Shown here: in pieces, positions 16,219-23,947 of the stretch
Position numbering within the stretch: position 1 is the stretch's first letter
How the letters are laid out: each line of letters begins with the position of its first letter
NCBI GenBank assembly: GCA_035604195.1
Contig: DATNIY010000078.1
Location: 1 to 34,190 of the forward strand
Direction of reading: 5' to 3'
Length of the DNA: 34,190 bases
Origin: DATJLY01 sp035604195
Lineage (GTDB): Bacteria; Pseudomonadota; Alphaproteobacteria; ATCC43930; CGMCC-115725
Position numbers and translations under genes: made by a program
The notes under the pieces: model-generated
What the model saw: the letters and a program-made list of their open reading frames with translations, nothing else
What the model was told of the DNA's origin: nothing
Databases searched by the model: none

Positions 16219-17265
16219 ATGGAGATCGGAAAGGAAAAGGTCTTCATCATCGCCGAAGCGGGCTCGAACTGGCGCATGGGAACGCCCAAGCGCGATCTCG
16301 CGATGGCAAAGGCGCTGATCGACGTGGCGGTCGAGGCCGGCGCGGATGCAGTGAAATTCCAGGTCTACCGGCCCGAGACCGTCTATGTCGAGAACGCCGG
16401 CACCAGCGATTATCTCTCGGCTGCCAACATCACGGAGGATATCCGCGAGATCTTCGCCGACCTCGCCATGCCCTACGACATGGTTCCAAGGGTCGCCGAG
16501 CATTGCCGCGCCACGGGCATCCTGTTCATGAGCACGCCCTTCTCGCCGGCGGATTTCGCCGCGGTCGACCCTTATGTCGAGGTGCACAAGAACGCCTCCT
16601 ACGAGATCAGTCACCTGCGCCTCATCGAATTGGGTGCACGCTCGGGTAAGCCATACATTCAATCGACCGGAGCGTCGGACGAGGGCGACATCCGGTGGGC
16701 GGTGGAAACCTTCCGCAAGAACGGCGGCAAGCAGCTGGTCCTGATGCAATGCACGGCGAGCTATCCGGCGCCGCTCGACAGCCTCAACCTCAAGGTGCTG
16801 CCGTGGCTGGCCCAGCGTTTCGGCGCGACTGTGGGTCTCTCGGACCACAGCCGGGATCCCGTTACCGCCCCGGTGGCGGCGGTGGCGCTGGGAGCGCGGG
16901 CAATCGAGAAGCATTACACGCTCGACAATCGCCTGCCCGGCCCCGACCACGCCTTTGCCGTCACCCCAGCGGAGCTGAAGGCCATGGTCACGGCGGTGCG
17001 CAGCGCCGAACGGGCCCTCGGCGACGGCGTGAAGCGCGTGCTCCCGGCGGAGGAGGAGCTGTTTGCCTATGCCCGCCGGCGCGTCCAAGCCATCCGGCCC
17101 GTCGCCAAAGGCGAGATGCTGAGGGAGGATGTCAACATCGCCATCCTGCGCCCGGGCCGACAAAGAGCCGGCGTGCATCCCCGCCGTCTTGCCGAGTTGG
17201 AGGGCCGCAAGGCCGCGCGCGACATTGCGCTCGGTGACGGCATCCAGCCCGGCGATTGGGTGTGA
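16219..17265 (+). CDS. pseI: Pseudaminic acid synthase (NeuB/PseI family)
   Basis: This 348-residue enzyme condenses phosphoenolpyruvate with a six-carbon acylated aminosugar to give a nine-carbon nonulosonic acid and phosphate. The N-terminal TIM barrel starts with IIAEAGSNW and GADAVKFQVYRPETVY. VHKNASYEI, IQSTGAS, LMQCTASYPAP and VGLSDHSRDP are the family's active-site strands, and EKHYTLDNRLPGPDHAFA carries conserved metal and substrate residues. A SAF/antifreeze-like domain follows from about residue 285 (RRRVQAIRPVAKGEML). AGGGAGA-like bases precede the ATG. PseI is preferred over NeuB/LegI because pseB and pseC lie next door. The free sugar it needs would normally come from PseG, which is not seen in the window. 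Confidence 0.9.
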   Translation: MEIGKEKVFIIAEAGSNWRMGTPKRDLAMAKALIDVAVEAGADAVKFQVYRPETVYVENAGTSDYLSAANITEDIREIFADLAMPYDMVPRVAEHCRATGILFMSTPFSPADFAAVDPYVEVHKNASYEISHLRLIELGARSGKPYIQSTGASDEGDIRWAVETFRKNGGKQLVLMQCTASYPAPLDSLNLKVLPWLAQRFGATVGLSDHSRDPVTAPVAAVALGARAIEKHYTLDNRLPGPDHAFAVTPAELKAMVTAVRSAERALGDGVKRVLPAEEELFAYARRRVQAIRPVAKGEMLREDVNIAILRPGRQRAGVHPRRLAELEGRKAARDIALGDGIQPGDWV

Positions 17266-17897
17266 AGGGACTTTTCCTCGACCTCGACGGCACCTTGGCG
17301 GACAGCCTCGGATTGCTGCGCAGTGTCTATGACGAATTCCTTGGGCAGTTCGGCTGCACTGGCAGCGCCGCCGAGTTTCGCGACTTGATCGGCCCGCCGA
17401 TCCCCGCGGTGGTGGCGTGCCTGCGCGACGCGCATCGCCTTCCCGGCACCACCGAGGAATTGGTCGCGCACTACCACGCGCTGATCGCGAAGGTCCACTG
17501 CACGGCGCCGCCGGCCGAGGGCGCGCGCGCGGTGCTGGAGCGGGCGCAAGAGCGAAGCTGGACCGTCGCGGTGGTGACTTCCGCGACCAGGGCCGAGGCG
17601 AGCGCCTGGCTCGCGCGCGCCGAGCTTGCGACGTTCATCGCGACCATCGTCGGCGGCGACGAGGTTTCCCGCGGCAAGCCCGATCCCGAGCCGTATCGCC
17701 TTGCTCTCGAGCGCACCGGCTGCAATGCACTATCTTCGCTCGCGATCGAGGACAGCATGGCCGGTGCCCGCGCGGCCATGGCGGCGGGCCTGCCGACTTG
17801 GCTTCTGCACAAGATCGAGCGCCAGGACGCCGCCGCCGCCCCTGCTCTCCTTCGCGGCTGCCTGCCGGATTTTCGCGCCGTGCTTACCTTGCTCTGA
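17262..17897 (+). CDS. HAD-superfamily phosphatase
   Basis: This 211-residue HAD hydrolase is of the phosphoglycolate phosphatase/beta-phosphoglucomutase subgroup. Motif I is FLDLDGTLADS (Asp7 nucleophile, Asp9 acid), motif II is VVTSAT, motif III Lys lies in RGKPDPEPYR and motif IV is IEDSMAGARAAMAAG. A helical cap occupies residues 15-85. The GTG at 17262 overlaps the pseI stop by four bases (GTGA); a TTG six bases earlier is the alternative. PseI itself releases phosphate, so a standard pseudaminate route needs no phosphatase. Tight coupling to pseI suggests that it dephosphorylates a sugar phosphate feeding PseI, for example one made by the nearby Nudix enzyme. Mutase activity or action on a nonulosonate 9-phosphate are other options. 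Confidence 0.8.
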   Translation: MKGLFLDLDGTLADSLGLLRSVYDEFLGQFGCTGSAAEFRDLIGPPIPAVVACLRDAHRLPGTTEELVAHYHALIAKVHCTAPPAEGARAVLERAQERSWTVAVVTSATRAEASAWLARAELATFIATIVGGDEVSRGKPDPEPYRLALERTGCNALSSLAIEDSMAGARAAMAAGLPTWLLHKIERQDAAAAPALLRGCLPDFRAVLTLL

Positions 17898-17917
17898 TTG
17901 GCATCAATGCAGGTGAA

Positions 17918-19039
17918 CTAATCCGCGGCGGCAAGTTCCGTGTAGAGCCGTTCATAGCGCTGGATCACGGCCGCCAGGGAATAGCGCTCGAGGATTCGCG
18001 CGCGCGCGGCCATTCCCAGCTGGGCAATCTCGTTCCGGCCTTGCGCCAGCAGCTCCAGCACGGACGATGCCAGCGCCTCCGCATCGGCAGGCGGCACGAC
18101 CCGGCCCGTGTCGCCGATGATCGCGGCGCTGTCGCCGACATCGGTCGCAACGCAGGGCACGCCGCAGGCCATGGCCTCGCCGAGCACATTGGGAAAGCCC
18201 TCGCCGTAGCGCGACGACAGCACTAGGTGATCCAGCGCCGGCAGGAACTCGTGGATCGCGCCTAGCTCGCCCAGCGCGTGGAGCCGGCCGCGCAGCGAAG
18301 CGGGACAAGGCAGCGCTTTGGTCCCCGCGCCGACCAGCGCAAAACTCGCATCGCCGCGCGCCGCCGCGATCCGCTCCGCCGCCGCAAAAAAGATGTCATG
18401 CCCCTTCATCGGATCGACCCGCGCGACCATGCCGATGAGCGGTTGCGTGTCACCAAGGCCGAGCCGCGCGCGCCACCGCGCGCGCCGTTCCGGATCGGGC
18501 CGGAAAAGCTCGCTGTCGAAGCCGTTCGGCACGACCTCCCAGCGTTTCGGGTGATAGCCGAGCGCCGCGTGAAACCGCCGCCCGGCCTCGCTGTTGACAA
18601 GCACTGCATCGGGCCGGCCCGACGCCCAGGCGAGCAGCCGCCGCCCGGCGCGCGAGCGCAGCGCGTGACGTTCGAACTCCTGGTCCGTGCAGCGCAGGTT
18701 CCACAGCAGCGGCAGTCCCGGCGACAGGATCGCGGCAACGAGACCGAGCAGATCGGCATGGTAGAGCCAAGTCTGCAGCAGCGCCGGGCGCTCTTGCCGC
18801 ACGATCCGGCGCAGGCGCCGCAAGGCTGCGAAGGACGGCGGCCCGGGCCGCATGCCCAGGCTCAGAACCGGGATGCCGGAAGCCGCGAGCTCCGCGACGT
18901 GGCTGCCGCCGTCGATGAGCGAGACCACGACCGAGACGAAACGCTGCGGGTCCATGTGCGCGACCAGCCGCGCCAGCATGGTCTGGGCGCCGCCGCGGTC
19001 GAGGCTGGTGATGAGATGCAGAATCTTGCGCGGCGGCAT
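17918..19039 (-). CDS. GT4-family glycosyltransferase
   Basis: This 373-residue GT-B glycosyltransferase is probably cytoplasmic or membrane-associated. The N-terminal acceptor domain has ILHLITSLDRGGAQTML (6-22), with the glycine loop of GT4 enzymes. VLVNSEAGRRFHAALG and VVPNGFDSELFRPD lie at the domain junction. IGMVARVDPMKGHD (202-215) opens the donor domain. GEGFPNVLGEAMACGVP contains the EX7E pair Glu280/Glu288, and VATDVGD follows. It converges with the HAD gene (20-base gap) and lies 18 bases downstream of the M24 gene on the same strand. It may therefore be co-transcribed with the SDR-ligase operon, although by function it fits the glycan genes better. Donor and acceptor are unknown. 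Confidence 0.87.
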   Translation of the reverse strand: MPPRKILHLITSLDRGGAQTMLARLVAHMDPQRFVSVVVSLIDGGSHVAELAASGIPVLSLGMRPGPPSFAALRRLRRIVRQERPALLQTWLYHADLLGLVAAILSPGLPLLWNLRCTDQEFERHALRSRAGRRLLAWASGRPDAVLVNSEAGRRFHAALGYHPKRWEVVPNGFDSELFRPDPERRARWRARLGLGDTQPLIGMVARVDPMKGHDIFFAAAERIAAARGDASFALVGAGTKALPCPASLRGRLHALGELGAIHEFLPALDHLVLSSRYGEGFPNVLGEAMACGVPCVATDVGDSAAIIGDTGRVVPPADAEALASSVLELLAQGRNEIAQLGMAARARILERYSLAAVIQRYERLYTELAAAD

Positions 19040-19057
19040 TCGGGACGAGAGGGCACC

Positions 19058-20260
19058 CTAGCCGAGTTCGCTGATGATCTCGGGGAATTTGTGAAGCCGC
19101 TCCACGACGCCGCTCTCGCCGACCAGGAAATTGTCGCAGGCCCAGTTATAGGTCCGCTCCGTGACATAGGCGGGATGACAGGCGAAGACCATGTCCTTGC
19201 CGATCGGCATCGTCTCGTCGAAGCGCACCAGCGGGCGCTCGACCATATCGTAGCCCTGGCCGTGGCAAAACAGGCGCCGCTCCTCCGGGCGCTTGTGGGC
19301 GCGCATGAACTCGTTATAGGCGTCCCACATGTCCTTGGGGGCGGCGCCGGGCCGCATCAGCCCGAGCGCGAATTTGCGCGCCTCGAGCACGAAGGCAAAC
19401 TCGTCCTTCATCTCCTGCGACGCCTTGCCGAGGACGCAGGTCCGGCCGAGCTCGCTATAGAATCCGCCCGGGCCATTGCTCTCCACCAGCAAGGTGAACT
19501 GATCGCCGGCGCGGATCGTGCGGTTCTGCTGATGGCGGTTGGTCATCACGGCCGCCGTTCCGACCGGGCCGGAGGCGCACAGGAACAGGCCTTGCTCGCT
19601 GCCGAATCCGCGCCCCATCTGCTCGGCGATTGCGGCGATCTCGATGTCCTTCTTGCCCGGCGCGACCGCGGCGAAGGCCGCTTCCATGCCGGCATCCTGC
19701 ATGGAAGCGGTGCGGCGCATCAGTGCGATCTCCTCCGCACTCTTGACGGCCTTGATCCGATCGACGAGGTCGGATGCGTCGACGAAGCGCGCCTTCGAGA
19801 ACCGGCCGCGCTGGAGGTGGTCGATCAGCGCGTGCGGCAGCGACGCGGTGCCGACGAGGCCGATGGTCGCGCCGGAGTAAGGCTCGAGCGCCCTGGCCGC
19901 GAGCTCGGCGTCATAACCCGCGGTATAGGGCGCGGATGCATAGCTCGGCGTCGTCAGCACCCGCTTGACGCCGCGCCGCAACCCGTCGCCCTCGGGCGGC
20001 GGCTGCCGGTCCATGCCGAACGGCCCTTGCCCGATGATTGCCATGCCGTCGTCGCGCGGAAAGGCCACGGTAACGGGATAGCCGTTGGTCGCGGGCAAAT
20101 CGGTGAAATACTTCACATAGCCGCCCATGAAGTCGTTGTTGTTCTGCATGAGCAGCACGTCGATCCGCTGCGCTTGCATGGCCGCGCGCAGGGCGTGCCA
20201 GCGCCGCTCGAGCTCCGCGGTCGAGATCGCCGCGTTCACCCGTTCGGCCACCTCAGCCAT
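19058..20260 (-). CDS. M24-family (Xaa-Pro peptidase/creatinase-like) protein with altered metal site
   Basis: This 400-residue protein has the two-domain layout of the M24B/creatinase family. The N-terminal creatinase-like domain (about 15-165) contains LLMQNNNDFMGGYVKYFTDL; the pita-bread domain starts at IKAVKSAEEIALMRRTASM (169-187). Canonical M24 peptidases bind two metals with Asp, Asp, His, Glu, Glu. By eye these become Glu260 (LLVES), Glu270 (FYSELGRT), His333 (CHGQGYD), His362 (ACHPAYV) and Cys375 (ACDNF), so only the His is kept. It is therefore unlikely to be an ordinary metallopeptidase and may act like metal-free creatinase or as another C-N or C-S cleaving enzyme. The ATG at 20260, with an upstream AGGGG, is preferred to open frame extending into the amidohydrolase gene. 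Confidence 0.83.
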   Translation of the reverse strand: MAEVAERVNAAISTAELERRWHALRAAMQAQRIDVLLMQNNNDFMGGYVKYFTDLPATNGYPVTVAFPRDDGMAIIGQGPFGMDRQPPPEGDGLRRGVKRVLTTPSYASAPYTAGYDAELAARALEPYSGATIGLVGTASLPHALIDHLQRGRFSKARFVDASDLVDRIKAVKSAEEIALMRRTASMQDAGMEAAFAAVAPGKKDIEIAAIAEQMGRGFGSEQGLFLCASGPVGTAAVMTNRHQQNRTIRAGDQFTLLVESNGPGGFYSELGRTCVLGKASQEMKDEFAFVLEARKFALGLMRPGAAPKDMWDAYNEFMRAHKRPEERRLFCHGQGYDMVERPLVRFDETMPIGKDMVFACHPAYVTERTYNWACDNFLVGESGVVERLHKFPEIISELG

Positions 20261-20295
20261 GAAAAGCCCCTGCTCCGTGCGCGCCGGGATGGCGC

Positions 20296-21138
20296 TCAGA
20301 GCCCAAGGAGCCGCTCGGCATTCTGGTGGAAGATCTTCTCCATGACGGCAGCGGAATAGCCGAGCTCCGCCCATTCCTTGAAGAGCCGCTCATAGGGCAT
20401 GCTCGGATAGTCGCTCCCGAACATGATTTTGTCCTGAAGCCGGGCGCGGATATCGATCTTGAGCTGCGCCGGAAAATATTTCGGCGCCCAGCCCGACATC
20501 TCCCAGAAGACATTGCCCTTGTGCAGCGCGACCGCCGTCATCTCGTCGGCCCAAGGCCAGCCCGGATGCGCGGCGATGATGGTGAGATCGGGGAAATCCG
20601 CCGCAAGCGCATCGATCGCCGCCGGATGCGCATGGCGCAGCTTAGCGCCAAGGCCACCCGGCATCCCCGCCCCCATTCCGGTGGTGCCGACATCGATCAT
20701 CACGGGAACCCGGAGCGCGTTAATCGTCTCGAACAGCGGATAGAAGCGGCGGTCGTCGACCGCGAAATGGCCCATGATCGGATGGAAGTGGAACCCGAGC
20801 ATGTGGAGTTCGGTGATCGCCTTCTTCGCCTCGGCGATGGCGGCCTCGCCCTTGAACGGATCGACGGCACCCCAGGCCTGGATGATGCGGTCGGGGTGAC
20901 GCGACTGCATGCCCTTGACGTAGTCGTTGCTGAGGGGCGGCGTCTTGGCCGTGGTCTCGAGGTCGAGCGCGACCAGCACTGCCTCGACGCCGGCGGCGGT
21001 GAAATCCTGCACCACCTCCGCTTCCTGCTTCCATGTCCAGGCCCGGTTCCAGTATTTGGCGAGCGCTTCGACATAGGGTCCCTGGCAACGGATCCAGGGC
21101 TCGGTATTGGGATAACAGTGCAGATCGATGATGCGCAT
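20296..21138 (-). CDS. Amidohydrolase-2 family protein (ACMSD/resorcylate decarboxylase-like)
   Basis: This 280-residue TIM-barrel protein belongs to the amidohydrolase-2 family, which includes aminocarboxymuconate-semialdehyde and gamma-resorcylate decarboxylases as well as lactone hydrolases. MRIIDLHCYP opens the barrel; its usual second metal His (HxH) is Tyr9 here. GFHFHPIMGHFAVDD (115-129), AAHPGWPW with His191 and FGSDYPSMP with Asp243 match the later family motifs. GAGG at a good distance precedes the ATG. It lies between an aryl-AMP ligase and the M24 protein, with 12- and 35-base gaps, so all are probably one operon. Decarboxylation or hydrolysis of an aromatic or aryl-amide compound is a reasonable guess but is not shown by sequence. 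Confidence 0.83.
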   Translation of the reverse strand: MRIIDLHCYPNTEPWIRCQGPYVEALAKYWNRAWTWKQEAEVVQDFTAAGVEAVLVALDLETTAKTPPLSNDYVKGMQSRHPDRIIQAWGAVDPFKGEAAIAEAKKAITELHMLGFHFHPIMGHFAVDDRRFYPLFETINALRVPVMIDVGTTGMGAGMPGGLGAKLRHAHPAAIDALAADFPDLTIIAAHPGWPWADEMTAVALHKGNVFWEMSGWAPKYFPAQLKIDIRARLQDKIMFGSDYPSMPYERLFKEWAELGYSAAVMEKIFHQNAERLLGL

Positions 21139-21150
21139 GGCAGTGGCTCC

Positions 21151-22821
21151 TCAGGGGCGCGAACCTGCCGCGCCCGTCCCGCGCTCGGCGGCAAGTTTTT
21201 TTGCGACCGTCTCAACCAACGTCTTCTTTGACACTTTGCCGAAGCTCGACAGCGGGAAATCGGCCATGATCTCGAGCCGTTCGGGCAGCTTGAATTTGGC
21301 GATCTCCTTGGTCGAGAGATGGGCGACCAGCTCCGCGATGGTCAGGCTGCGGCCCTGCCGCGGGATGATGCAAGCGCACATGCGCTCGCCCAGGACCGGG
21401 TCCGGCATGGCGATGCAGGCGACGTTCTGCACCGCCGGATGCGACAAGATGAGGTTCTCGATCTCCTCGGCGCTGATCTTCTCGCCGCCGCGGTTGATCA
21501 GATCCTTCTTGCGGCCCTCGACCATATAGGCGCCCGATTTGTGCTGGCGCATCAGATCGCCGGAGCGGTAGAACCCGTCCGAGGTGAAGGCGCGCGCATT
21601 GTGCTCGAGCGCGCCGTAGTAGCCCCTGAGCGTGTAAGGGCCGCGGGCGCAGAACTCGCCGACCTCGCCGAATGCGACCAGATTGTCGTCATCGTCCAGA
21701 AGCCGCACCTCGTCGTCGCGCGAGATCGGAAATCCCACGGTCTCGAGCCGGACATCCTCGGGATCGTCGATGCGCGCGAACATCAGCATGCCCTCGGACA
21801 TGCCGAAATTCTCCTGGACGAAACAGCTCGGGATGAGCTCTTTGGTCCTAAGCCGCACTTCCGGCTGGAGCCGCTGCCCGCCGCTCTGGATGTAGCGCAC
21901 CGAGGAAGTGTCGCATTGCGTCACTGCGGGGCTATTGATCATGCGGATGAGCAGCGCCGGGACTACCTCGATGTGCGTGACCCCGTGCTTCGCTATGAGC
22001 GGAAACATCGCCTCGGGACGCGTGCTGGCGCCGAGCACGATCCTGCCGCCGTTGAACATGAAGCCCTGGATCCCCGGGCAGGCCAAAGGCAGATTGTGCG
22101 CGATCGGCAGGACCAAAAGCAGCACGCCGTCGCCGGTCACGCCGCAGACCTGGGCCGCGGTCTTGGAATTATAGGCGTAATCGTTGTGCGTGCGCGGAAT
22201 GAGCTTGGGCACGCCGGTCGTCCCGCCCGAAAGCTGGAAGATGCAGGGATCGGTTGGATCGATTGTGATCGCCTGAAGCGCGCTCTTGGGCAGCCGGGCC
22301 GGCCGCGCGATGAGTTCCGCGAGCGAGATCTCGCCCGGCCCCGCCTGGCCCAGAACGATGGAAAAGCGCATCGACGGGCTCTCCGCGGCGACGCGGCGGA
22401 TCATCGGCTCGAACGCGAAATCGCCGTGACGCTCGGGATAGACGCAAGCGACCGCCTCGGCGATGCGGACGAACTGGCTCACTTCGCTGTAGCGGTGCGT
22501 GACCAGCGCGGCAATGGGAATGCAGCCGATCTTCTGCAGCGCGAAATAGAGCAGGACGAATTCCGCGACGTTCGGCAGGGTCGGCACGATTCGGTCGAGC
22601 GGCTTGAAGCCGAGTTCAAGCAGATTCAAGGCGAGGTTGTCGCTCAGCCGGTCGATCTCGGCATAGGTGAATTGCCGGTCGCCGTCGATGAGCGCCACCC
22701 GATCGGCGAATGTCCGGAACACGGCGGCAAACTCCTCCGCCAGCGACTTGTCCTGCCAATAGCCCTTGTCGCGATAGCGCTTGGCGAATTCGGGCGGAAA
22801 AGGAATGACGCCGGGGAGCAT
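21151..22821 (-). CDS. Aryl-acid AMP ligase (2,3-dihydroxybenzoate/salicylate adenylation-like)
   Basis: This 556-residue ANL-superfamily adenylate-forming enzyme is closest to DhbE/EntE/YbtE. The phosphate loop is LSGGTTGVPKLIPRTHNDY (197-215), nearly identical to DHB-AMP ligases. PIAHNLPLACPG, FGMSEGMLMFARIDDPED, SGDLMRQHKSGAYMVEGRKK and INRGGEKISAEEIE are the later core motifs, and a C-terminal Lys lies in SSFGKVSKK. At positions equivalent to DhbE Asn235, Ser240 and Val337 it has Asn243, Cys248 and Leu346; from memory, Cys and Leu there mark salicylate-activating members. No aryl carrier protein or NRPS is nearby, so CoA-ester formation for degradation is as likely as siderophore synthesis. 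ATG 22821 gives the family length; the longer open frame is an SDR shadow. Confidence 0.87.
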   Translation of the reverse strand: MLPGVIPFPPEFAKRYRDKGYWQDKSLAEEFAAVFRTFADRVALIDGDRQFTYAEIDRLSDNLALNLLELGFKPLDRIVPTLPNVAEFVLLYFALQKIGCIPIAALVTHRYSEVSQFVRIAEAVACVYPERHGDFAFEPMIRRVAAESPSMRFSIVLGQAGPGEISLAELIARPARLPKSALQAITIDPTDPCIFQLSGGTTGVPKLIPRTHNDYAYNSKTAAQVCGVTGDGVLLLVLPIAHNLPLACPGIQGFMFNGGRIVLGASTRPEAMFPLIAKHGVTHIEVVPALLIRMINSPAVTQCDTSSVRYIQSGGQRLQPEVRLRTKELIPSCFVQENFGMSEGMLMFARIDDPEDVRLETVGFPISRDDEVRLLDDDDNLVAFGEVGEFCARGPYTLRGYYGALEHNARAFTSDGFYRSGDLMRQHKSGAYMVEGRKKDLINRGGEKISAEEIENLILSHPAVQNVACIAMPDPVLGERMCACIIPRQGRSLTIAELVAHLSTKEIAKFKLPERLEIMADFPLSSFGKVSKKTLVETVAKKLAAERGTGAAGSRP

Positions 22822-22835
22822 GTCTTGGTCCCCGA

Positions 22836-23600
22836 TCAGGTCGAGCTGGCGAAGCCGCCGTCGATGACGATGACTTCCCCGGTCACGAAATGGTTGCTTT
22901 CGATGAGCGACAGCATGGTCTCCGCGACGTCGTCCGCGGTGACGCAGCGTTTCATCGGCGTGAACTTTGCGCGCCGCGCCATCAGATCGTCGTAGCGGTC
23001 GGCCAGCATGCGCTTCATCCAGTCGCCCTCCATCCAGCCGGGCGCGACCGCGTTGACCCGGATCTCCGGCGCGAGATTGAGCGCCAGGGTCTTGGTCAGG
23101 TTGACCACCGCCGCCTTGCTCGCGGCATAGGGCAGCGGCTGCGGTCCGGGACGCAAGCCGACGATGCTCGCGGTGTTGACGATCGCGGCCGTGCTCGATT
23201 TCCTCAGCAGCGGCAGGGCGGCGCGCGTCACCAGGAAGATGCCGCGCACGTTGACGGCGAAGACGCGGTCCCATTCCGCGACGCTCATGCCCTCGAAATC
23301 CCCGGGCTTCACTTCGCTCGTCGTCCCTGCGTTGTTGATGAGCGCGTCGAGCCGGCCGAAGGTCTCTTCGATGCGCTTCATCATGGCGCGGACGCCGGCA
23401 TCGTCCGCCACGTCGCATTTGCAGAGCAGCGCGCGGACGCCGAGCCTCTCCGCTTCGGCGGCAACGCCCCGCGCCGCTTGATCGCTGCGGCTGTAGTTGA
23501 TAGCGGCATCATAACCGGCTCGCGCGAGTGCCAGCACCGCGCTGCGTCCAATGCCGCTGGCGGCGCCGGTGACCAGCGCGGCCTTGCGATCAGAATTCAT
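22836..23600 (-). CDS. Short-chain dehydrogenase/reductase (FabG/EntA-like)
   Basis: This 254-residue classical SDR would oxidise or reduce an alcohol/ketone with NAD(P). TGAASGIG (11-18) is the cofactor loop, CDVADD the adenine-site Asp, NNAG (89-92) the structural motif, and Ser145, Tyr158 and Lys162 (YAASK) the catalytic residues. The C-terminal TGEVIVIDGGFAS is typical. The ATG at 23600 follows an unusually strong Shine-Dalgarno, GGGGAGGAGG. It is the first gene of the operon with the aryl-AMP ligase 14 bases downstream. That pairing recalls EntA/EntE (dihydroxybenzoate formation and activation), but no isochorismate genes are present, so the substrate remains open. A candidate promoter lies about 50-80 bases upstream. 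Confidence 0.88.
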   Translation of the reverse strand: MNSDRKAALVTGAASGIGRSAVLALARAGYDAAINYSRSDQAARGVAAEAERLGVRALLCKCDVADDAGVRAMMKRIEETFGRLDALINNAGTTSEVKPGDFEGMSVAEWDRVFAVNVRGIFLVTRAALPLLRKSSTAAIVNTASIVGLRPGPQPLPYAASKAAVVNLTKTLALNLAPEIRVNAVAPGWMEGDWMKRMLADRYDDLMARRAKFTPMKRCVTADDVAETMLSLIESNHFVTGEVIVIDGGFASST

Positions 23601-23947
23601 CCTCCTCCCCAATAGGCGGATCGCGATTGGCCGCTTTCCAAGCGCATTCACTGTCCTGCACGGCATACGCGCTGTCAAGGACACCCCTGGGGAATACTTG
23701 CAAATCCCGCGTTCGAGTGCTACCGCCACGGCGAATGGGCGGGCTCGCGGACATGCTGCTTTCCATTGGTCTATCTGCAGCGCAGCAGCAGCATCAAATT
23801 CGCCGAGACCGTCCTCGGCGGCTGTGATAGCGCTCGCCGCACGCGTTCGGGCCTTGGTCGTGGCGCTGGAATTGGGGCACGTGATGAGACGCGACGAAGC
23901 TCATTGGTGCGTCCGGTGACGCCGCGCGAGCGCTAGGGAGATAGCTC
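23601..23947. other. Divergent intergenic region between SDR and dehydratase genes
   Basis: About 350 bases hold no convincing gene on either strand. The part next to the SDR carries its strong ribosome-binding site and candidate promoter. The rest includes a short CAG/CTG-like run near 23774-23787 and two small open frames without family resemblance. The base composition is a little less GC-rich than the flanking genes. GGGAGAT six bases before 23948 is the dehydratase ribosome-binding site. No plus-strand promoter, terminator or repeat stands out. Confidence 0.5.
23651..23679 (-). promoter_or_regulatory. Candidate promoter for the SDR-ligase operon
   Basis: Reading the minus strand, TTGACA (23679-23674), a 17-base spacer and GACAGT (23656-23651) lie about 50 bases upstream of the SDR start. 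The -35 box is a perfect consensus match; the -10 box matches three of six positions. It was found by eye and not tested. Confidence 0.35.

Noticed and set aside
17918..19039. The GT4 gene as a disguised PseG (also GT-B fold)
   Set aside because: It has the full GT4 EX7E and donor-domain signatures and normal glycosyltransferase length, and no PseG-type motifs.
18278..20359. A 693-codon open frame on the plus strand opposite the GT4 and M24 genes
   Set aside because: It is a high-GC antisense shadow: low complexity, rich in Arg, Ala and Gly, with no family motif, while the opposite frames carry clear conserved motifs.
22822..23418. N-terminal extension of the aryl-AMP ligase to 755 residues
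   Set aside because: The extension is the SDR gene in another frame; the family length and ribosome-binding site support the ATG at 22821.
23774..23787. Short CAG/CTG-like run as a repeat element
   Set aside because: Too short and imperfect to call a repeat.
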